Part shown: one piece after another, positions 58,913-64,000 of the stretch | How the letters are laid out: every line of letters starts with the position of its first letter | How positions within the stretch are numbered: position 1 is the stretch's first letter | NCBI GenBank assembly: GCA_964433755.1 | Contig: CAYSSR010000005.1 | Location: 62,001 to 126,000 of the forward strand | Reading direction: 5' to 3' | Length of the DNA stretch: 64,000 nucleotides | DNA from: JAUVXJ01 sp964433755 | Lineage (GTDB): Bacteria; Chloroflexota; Anaerolineae; UBA7937; B3-Chlor | The notes under the pieces: model-generated | Told to the model about the DNA's origin: nothing | The model's input: the letters and a program-made list of their open reading frames with translations, nothing else | The model's database searches: none | Program-made: the position numbers and the translations under genes

Positions 58913-60181
58913 ATGAGTGATGGTTCTGGCAAGACCTCCGAGACCTCCATGCTGTCCGACCCTCTGGAGGAGGGAGGAAAGACTCTGCCGCCTGACATCC
59001 TCAACACGATGAGGAGCCGCTACCCCCAGGTGGAGGTGCCGGGCAGCGTGCTCTCCTTTCTGAAAGAGCAACAAGCCAATGGGCACCGCATACGCCGGGG
59101 AGACACGGGGGAGCTGCTCCGAGATTTCCTGGTGCGCATAGGAGTGCACAAGGACATCGTATCGAGATTCCTGGATGACGACTCGAGGCTGGTGTCGAGG
59201 CTGAGCTACCCGCTGTTGCTGCGGAAGCCCCTGGAGGAGCTGCGCTCTACGCTGGAGGAGCATTTCGACGTGCTGTTCGTTCTGCAACAGGCAGTCCTCG
59301 ACAGCGAGCTCCTCACCGGCTTCAACCGTCACGATCGGGAGCACTTGAAGACCGTGAGTTCCAGGATGCTGGGCTTGTTGCGAGCCAGCAAGGTGGATCT
59401 TGAGCCGGATTCCGTCAGAGAGAAGGAAGCCACCATCGCCGGGTATCTGCACGACTGCGGCAATATCGTCGCGCGCAAGTACCACGGAGCCTATGGGGTT
59501 TATCTTCTGACTCGTTTCTTCTCCGAGGTGGGCTGGGATCAGGAGACGCTCTCCAGCTTCCTACGGGTTCTGGAGGCCGTGCTCTTCCACGAAGTGGAGA
59601 TAGGACTGCGCCTCCCGTCCCTCTCGTCTCTCCAGCCGGTGACCCTCAGCTTGATCATCGCCGACAAGACCGACGTGGGCGCCCGGCGGGTGAGCACGAA
59701 GTCCAACCTGCCGGAGGCTATTCGCGATGCTCATACGCTGGTCAATCTCTTGACGGTGGATTCACACACCGGCTGCCAAGACAGCGATTTCATGTGGGAG
59801 CTGCACTTCAGCCCGCGGGCAGAGACCAACGACGTGGCTCGGTTCTCTCATCTGCTCAAGGAGAGGGAGCGGGTGTGGGTGCCCCAAGCCTGGCAGCGAC
59901 TGTACCGCGAATACAACGTGGAGTACCTCTTCGTCTTCCACGCGACGTTCATGCAGCTCTATCTGTCGCGCTTGCTCTACACCATCCGGGCGGTCTTCGC
60001 GCTATTCCCTGACGTGGAAGGGTTCCGCTTGGTCATAGACGACAGGGAGCGGGGGATCAGCCTGAGCAGGCTCTTCGGTCGGGAGGATTACGAAGAGAAG
60101 ATCGGCTTGATCGGGAAGAACCTGTTCAAGCAGAACTGGGAAGAGACGTACCTCTATCGTGCCCTCGTCAGCACCTCGTAG
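58913..60181 (+). CDS. HD-domain phosphohydrolase-like protein
   Basis: 422 residues. An HD superfamily metal site is visible: His in FNRHDREHLKTVS (about residue 139), the HD pair in AGYLHDCGNIVARKYHG (about 179), His in AVLFHEVEIGLRLP and Asp in LIIADKTDVG. Region about 90-265 is therefore a likely metal-dependent phosphohydrolase; the C-terminal 160 residues (LFVFHATFMQLYLSRLLYTI, LVIDDRERGISLSRLF) are unknown. ATG at 58913 is eight bases after AGGTGA. Substrate unknown; neighbour of a REC-like protein, so a signalling role is possible. Confidence 0.75.
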   Translation: MSDGSGKTSETSMLSDPLEEGGKTLPPDILNTMRSRYPQVEVPGSVLSFLKEQQANGHRIRRGDTGELLRDFLVRIGVHKDIVSRFLDDDSRLVSRLSYPLLLRKPLEELRSTLEEHFDVLFVLQQAVLDSELLTGFNRHDREHLKTVSSRMLGLLRASKVDLEPDSVREKEATIAGYLHDCGNIVARKYHGAYGVYLLTRFFSEVGWDQETLSSFLRVLEAVLFHEVEIGLRLPSLSSLQPVTLSLIIADKTDVGARRVSTKSNLPEAIRDAHTLVNLLTVDSHTGCQDSDFMWELHFSPRAETNDVARFSHLLKERERVWVPQAWQRLYREYNVEYLFVFHATFMQLYLSRLLYTIRAVFALFPDVEGFRLVIDDRERGISLSRLFGREDYEEKIGLIGKNLFKQNWEETYLYRALVSTS

Positions 60182-60238
60182 ACAGGCTGGACGACGATTC
60201 TCTGTCGAGGTGTGTGCGAAAAGGGACTGTGCTACTGG

Positions 60239-61180
60239 TCACCGGCCTTGACGATGCGCGATGCCCCGTAGCTGGTCGAGGGTAGAGTAGCCCTCCTGGA
60301 CCATGAAGGCCATCATCTCGTCCAGGATGGCGCCAAATACCTCCACGCCGTGGTAGCGCACGGCCGACCCAACTCCAACGGCCGTGGCTCCAGCCATGAC
60401 CATCTCCAGGGCATCTCGGCCGTCACAGACCCCACCTATCCCGATGATGGGTATCTCCACAGCCGCGTACACGTCGTAGACACAGCGTACGGCAACCGGC
60501 CGTATGGCAGGCCCGGATACTCCTCCGACCTTGTTGGCCAGGATCGGCTGCCCCGAGTGTACGTCGATGATCATGCCCGGACCAAGAGTGTTGATGGCCG
60601 CGATAGCGTCAGCACCCGCTCGCTCCACCGCCCTGGCGATGGCCTCTATGTCGGTGACGTTGGGGCTGAGCTTGACGATGAGGGGGATGGAGGTCACTTC
60701 TTTGACGGCTGCGGTCACCAGCGCCGCGTCGCCGGCATCGCAGGCAAAGGGCCGGCCCATCTCCGCGGCCACGTTGGGACAGGAGATGTTCAGCTCGATG
60801 AAGTCCGGCTTCGCCTGACTGACGATGCTCGCCACCTCGGCGAAGCCCGCGACCGTGTCTGCGAAGATGCTGGCTGCGAGGGGGACGTGTTGGGGCTCGA
60901 GCATCTCCCTGGCGCTGGCGATGATCTCCAGTTCCTGTTCGACTCCCGAGTTCGCCAGTCCGACGGCGTTGATCAGCCCGTGACCCCAGTCCAGCACCGT
61001 CGGGTTTGGGTGTCCCTCTCTGGGGGCGGGGCCGCAGGACTTGGTGGTCACCATGCCAGCCCCGCAATCGGCGACACGCTTCAGAAGCTGGGGGCCGGTG
61101 CCGAGGATGCCAGCGGCCAGGACGAGAGGGTTCCTCAGCCGTATTCCGCACAGCTCCACAGACAGGTCCGGATCAGGCAT
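60239..61180 (-). CDS. pyrD: Dihydroorotate dehydrogenase, catalytic subunit (type 1B)
   Basis: Oxidises dihydroorotate to orotate. 313 residues, TIM barrel with FMN. NPLVLAAGILGTG, GLANSGVE, ELNISCPNV with the catalytic Cys of class 1 enzymes, KLSPNVTDI, and IIGIGGV...GATAVGVGSA for FMN phosphate. The pyrK gene in the window identifies it as NAD-dependent type 1B. Its start overlaps the end of pyrFE by eight bases; last gene of pyrB-pyrFE-pyrD. Confidence 0.93.
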   Translation of the reverse strand: MPDPDLSVELCGIRLRNPLVLAAGILGTGPQLLKRVADCGAGMVTTKSCGPAPREGHPNPTVLDWGHGLINAVGLANSGVEQELEIIASAREMLEPQHVPLAASIFADTVAGFAEVASIVSQAKPDFIELNISCPNVAAEMGRPFACDAGDAALVTAAVKEVTSIPLIVKLSPNVTDIEAIARAVERAGADAIAAINTLGPGMIIDVHSGQPILANKVGGVSGPAIRPVAVRCVYDVYAAVEIPIIGIGGVCDGRDALEMVMAGATAVGVGSAVRYHGVEVFGAILDEMMAFMVQEGYSTLDQLRGIAHRQGR

Positions 61181-62585
61181 CGGCCTTGCCTCCGGCCAGG
61201 AAGCTGAGGACTTCTTCTCGCTGCGCAGGGGCTATCCGCCCGTGCTCGACGAGGATGCCTAGCATCTCCGTCAGGCGAAGGACCGAGTGGAGGGTGTATC
61301 CCATCTCGGCCAGCTCTTCCGCTCCTCCTTGCTCCCGGTCCACGAGTACGACCACGTCTTTCACCTCCAGCCCAGCCTCCTCCAGGGGAGCGATGGCCCT
61401 CAGCTTGCTGCCGCCGGTGGTGATCAGATCGTCCAGGACGACCACGCGCTCGCCTTGCTCGAAGTGGCCCTCGATGCCTTTCCCCGTGCCGTGCTCCTTG
61501 ATCTCCTTGCGAGGGTAGACGAGAGGCAGCTCCATCTCCAGTGACACCGCCGTGCCGATGGGCAGGGCGGCGTAAGGAATGGCGGCCAGCCGGTCGAAGG
61601 TGAGGTCCTTTAGGATGCTGGCGTAAGCTCGTGCCACCTTGCGCAGGAGCTGGGGGTTGGAGACCAGCAGGCGCAGATCCAGGTAGACAGGAGAACGCTG
61701 GCCGGAGACGAGGGTGAACTCCCCAAAGCGTAGACAGGCGAGATCGTGGAGGGCGAGAGTCAGTTCCTTCGTGAGGGGCGGCAGACTCGCCGGGCGCGCG
61801 AGGGGAAGGTTCTTCCGCGACTGGTTGATGCGATCGCGGAGTTGTAGGGCGGCGGCGCGTGGATCGGGTGCGTAGATGATGCTGCGCGAAGCGTTGATGA
61901 CCAGACCATGCCCCTCGGAGTCCAAGCCGGCCTGGAGCGCTGCCTCCAGATCGCCCCCCTGAGCCCCGACTCCGGGTACCAGGATCCAGGCCTCGGGGGC
62001 CGCGTCTCTTATCTCGCGGAGAACCTCGGGGTAGGTGGCGCCGACGACGAGGGCCATGCCCCACTCCAGGGCCCTCTCAGCCACCACCTCGTACAGAGGT
62101 CGTCCGTCGCAGATCAGGGTCTGAAAGTCCGTAGCTCCAGGGTTGGAGGTGTGACAGAGCAGGAATAGCCCCTTGTCCTCGTACTCGGTGAAGGGCAAGA
62201 GAGCGTCGTGTCCCAGGTACGGGTTCACTGTGATGGCGTCTGCGCCCCACACGTTGAAGGCGGCCCGGGCGTAGGCACGAGCAGTGGACCCGATGTCGCC
62301 TCTTTTCGCATCGAGGATGACGGGTATCCCGGCCGGGACGTACTCTATCGTTCTTCTCAAGGCCTCGAGACCCGCCACGCCCTCTGCCTCGTAGAAGGCG
62401 GTATTGGGTTTGTAGGCGCAGACCAGATCCTGGGTAGCGTCGATGATGGCGCGGTTGAAGGAGAGGATGGGACTCTCTTCGTCTTTCAGAGATGGGGAAA
62501 AGCGAGCGGGGTCGGGGTCCAGTCCCACGCAGAGAAGGCTGTCGTTTCCCTTCACCGCCGAGGTGAGCTTGTCGAAGAAGCCCAT
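61173..62585 (-). CDS. pyrF-pyrE: Fused orotidine-5'-phosphate decarboxylase / orotate phosphoribosyltransferase
   Basis: 470 residues, bifunctional UMP synthase in the order PyrF-PyrE, opposite to eukaryotic UMPS. PyrF part (residues 1 to about 275): LLCVGLDPDPARF, catalytic ILDAKRGDIGSTA and LVPGVGAQGGD. PyrE part (about 280-470): GEFTLVSGQRSPVYLDLR and PRPP loop RVVVLDDLITTGGSK. ATG at 62585 behind AAGGAGCAG; a longer frame upstream is unsupported. It performs the last two steps of UMP synthesis. 52 bp after pyrB. Confidence 0.93.
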   Translation of the reverse strand: MGFFDKLTSAVKGNDSLLCVGLDPDPARFSPSLKDEESPILSFNRAIIDATQDLVCAYKPNTAFYEAEGVAGLEALRRTIEYVPAGIPVILDAKRGDIGSTARAYARAAFNVWGADAITVNPYLGHDALLPFTEYEDKGLFLLCHTSNPGATDFQTLICDGRPLYEVVAERALEWGMALVVGATYPEVLREIRDAAPEAWILVPGVGAQGGDLEAALQAGLDSEGHGLVINASRSIIYAPDPRAAALQLRDRINQSRKNLPLARPASLPPLTKELTLALHDLACLRFGEFTLVSGQRSPVYLDLRLLVSNPQLLRKVARAYASILKDLTFDRLAAIPYAALPIGTAVSLEMELPLVYPRKEIKEHGTGKGIEGHFEQGERVVVLDDLITTGGSKLRAIAPLEEAGLEVKDVVVLVDREQGGAEELAEMGYTLHSVLRLTEMLGILVEHGRIAPAQREEVLSFLAGGKADA

Positions 62586-62637
62586 GTTCCCGTGCTGCTC
62601 CTTTCGAATCCTTTGCCCACTGAGTCGCCGCAAGGGT

Positions 62638-63639
62638 CTACGCCTTGCCCAGGACGGCGGCCAGCAACGCCATGCGGATGTACATGCCGTTCTCCATCTG
62701 CCGGAAGTAGGCTGCCCTCGGATCGGAGTCCACGTGGTAGCTTATCTCTCCCACACGAGGCAGGGGGTGCATAACCACCATCTCCTCCTTGGCCTGTTCC
62801 ATCAACTCCGGCGTGATCGTGTAGAGATCCTTGACTTCCTCATATTGCGCCAGATCGGCGAAGCGCTCCTTTTGTACTCTCGTCACGTAGAGCACGTCTA
62901 CGTCGGAGATGACGTCGGCCACGTCGTACGTCTCTGCGGCGGGCAACTCGTGATCCCTGATGTCGTTCATGACGTCCAGGGGCAGTCGCAGGATCTCGGG
63001 GGAGACGAAGTTGAACCGCACGTCGTACAGGCAGAGCAACCTGGCTAGCGAATGGACGGTGCGGCCGTTTCTCAAGTCACCGACCATCCCCACGTTGAGT
63101 CCGTCGATGTAGCCCAACTCTTCCTTGATCGTGAAGATGTCGAGCAGAGCCTGCGTGGGGTGCTCGCCGACCCCGTCTCCACCGTTGATGATAGGCTTGC
63201 GGGCGTAGTCGGCCGCGATCTTGGCGGAGCCCATCTCGGGGTGTCGGATGACGATGACGTCAGCGTAGGACTCCAGAGTCCGAATGGTGTCCGGCAGCGA
63301 TTCGCCTTTGGATACGCTGGAGAACTGTACACCCTGAGTGATGGGGATGACCGTTCCGCCCAATCGAGACATGGCGGCGATGAAGGACGAACTGGTACGC
63401 GTGCTGGGCTCGAAGAACAGGCAGGCCAGCACAGACCCCTTCAGGAGGTCCGTCGACCCCCGGCTCTTGACGACGGCCCGCATCTCCTCGGCGACCGCGA
63501 AGATGTGCTCTAGATTCTCGCGGCTGAACTGGGAGACGGAGATGATATCTTGTCCGGTGAAGCCCTGTTCGAGCTTGGGGACTGCGTACGCTTTCTTCCT
63601 GGCGTTGTTCAGAGTGGTGTTCTTGTTGTTAGTGGTCAT
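62638..63639 (-). CDS. pyrB: Aspartate carbamoyltransferase catalytic subunit
   Basis: Condenses carbamoyl phosphate with aspartate, first committed pyrimidine step. 333 residues. Carbamoyl-phosphate loop FFEPSTRTSSSF, HPTQALLDIF, and HPLPRVGEI near the C-terminus (usual form HPLPRVDEI, so Asp to Gly here). A 25-residue polar N-terminal extension (MTTNNKNTTLNNARKKAY) precedes the fold. AAGGAGCGAGT before the ATG. No pyrI is adjacent. Transcribed behind an attenuator. Confidence 0.93.
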   Translation of the reverse strand: MTTNNKNTTLNNARKKAYAVPKLEQGFTGQDIISVSQFSRENLEHIFAVAEEMRAVVKSRGSTDLLKGSVLACLFFEPSTRTSSSFIAAMSRLGGTVIPITQGVQFSSVSKGESLPDTIRTLESYADVIVIRHPEMGSAKIAADYARKPIINGGDGVGEHPTQALLDIFTIKEELGYIDGLNVGMVGDLRNGRTVHSLARLLCLYDVRFNFVSPEILRLPLDVMNDIRDHELPAAETYDVADVISDVDVLYVTRVQKERFADLAQYEEVKDLYTITPELMEQAKEEMVVMHPLPRVGEISYHVDSDPRAAYFRQMENGMYIRMALLAAVLGKA

Positions 63640-63771
63640 ACTCGCTCCTTTCTCATGACAAACTTCTCAGTAGTCAACGTGCGGCGAAGATCACGCGAGA
63701 TGGAACCATGACTGCGAAGCCTGCGCGGGGGGAGCGCTGAGCGGCGCCAACCCCGGCAACGTGGAGCGGTA

Positions 63772-63803
63772 CACAAAAACAGGACTCCCATCGGGAGTCC
63801 TGT
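63772..63803 (-). terminator. Attenuator-type terminator in the pyrB leader
   Basis: Minus strand ACAGGACTCCC, 3-nt loop, GGGAGTCCTGT, then TTTTGTG. It lies about 65 nt after the predicted transcription start and about 130 nt before pyrB, so it should control entry into the operon. The DNA 63640-63771 between it and pyrB has no gene. Confidence 0.75.
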
Positions 63804-63873
63804 CGCTGAGCATCACCATGCTTCCACCATGTTGGTCTCTGTGCCGGGCCATTTCTCGTATTCCTAACCTTCT

Positions 63874-63903
63874 ATTATACTACACATATCACAGGCCTGG
63901 CAA
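63874..63903 (-). promoter_or_regulatory. Promoter of the pyr operon
   Basis: TTGCCA (63903-63898), 18-nt spacer, perfect TATAAT (63879-63874) on the minus strand; predicted start near 63867. Nothing recognised between 63904 and the window end. Confidence 0.7.
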
Positions 63904-64000
63904 ATGCTCACGGCGGCCGCGCCAGGATATCGTCAGCGCACAGTCACGAGTAGTGATCATCCCGCAATCAGGTGGTCACCCATCAGGAGAAGCCCTGTGC

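Overview
The window looks like a GC-rich chromosomal segment from a Chloroflexota bacterium (Anaerolineae-like). This is inferred from the gene content: an 11-subunit nuo operon without nuoEFG, an FMN-riboswitch-controlled RibXY-type riboflavin ABC transporter, FemAB-like proteins, Thr/Pro-rich membrane-anchored stalk proteins, DUF5666 and LiaF-like proteins and two PMT-type glycosyltransferases. No rRNA, tRNA or CRISPR array was seen. Sigma-70-type promoters (TTGACN-N17-TATAAT-like) are unusually easy to recognise between genes.

Layout. 0-0.3 kb: start of a membrane glycosyltransferase-like gene leaving the window, behind four 11-bp operator-like repeats. 0.6-11.2 kb (minus): nuoA-B-C-D-H-I-J-K-L-M-N with a terminator, divergent from a FemAB-like aminoacyltransferase gene. 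12.4-19.0 kb (plus): an accessory block with a Fic AMPylase, a small acidic protein, RadC, a fused nuclease-methyltransferase plus specificity subunit (BcgI-like type IIB architecture) and a conserved hypothetical. 19.0-31.1 kb (plus): argG-argH, DUF1638, two LiaF-like membrane proteins, a C_GCAxxG_C_C protein, UbiE/MenG, LysE, a DUF1566-like protein, GrpB, GNAT, a second FemAB and a four-repeat DUF5666 exoprotein. 31.1-34.1 kb (minus): two paralogous CBM9-like PEP-CTERM proteins and a small gene, each ending in a copy of the same hairpin. 34.4-39.7 kb: two convergent PMT/ArnT-like glycosyltransferases, one carrying TPRs. 40-49.7 kb: two pairs of Thr/Pro-rich stalk proteins bracket a cassette (OmpR-type response regulator, histidine kinase, zinc-ribbon membrane protein, P2-type ATPase) that lies between a truncated and an intact copy of an AmmeMemoRadiSam radical SAM gene. 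50-52.9 kb (minus): riboflavin ABC transporter behind an FMN riboswitch. 52.9-64 kb: pyrK; on the plus strand a divergent PPDK-like protein, guanylate kinase, a REC-like protein and an HD protein; then pyrB-pyrFE-pyrD on the minus strand behind a terminator-type attenuator.

How they work together: respiration (complex I core), arginine and pyrimidine biosynthesis (PyrD type 1B with PyrK), flavin uptake and cell-surface construction dominate. Accessory modules are the R-M/Fic block and the two-component/ATPase cassette. The most unusual points are the FMN switch, whose terminator duplicates its own P1 strand and whose promoter lies inside pyrK; the R-S pair with two near-identical target-recognition halves; the repeat-flanked ATPase cassette; and a PPDK homologue with a rewritten metal/PEP site.
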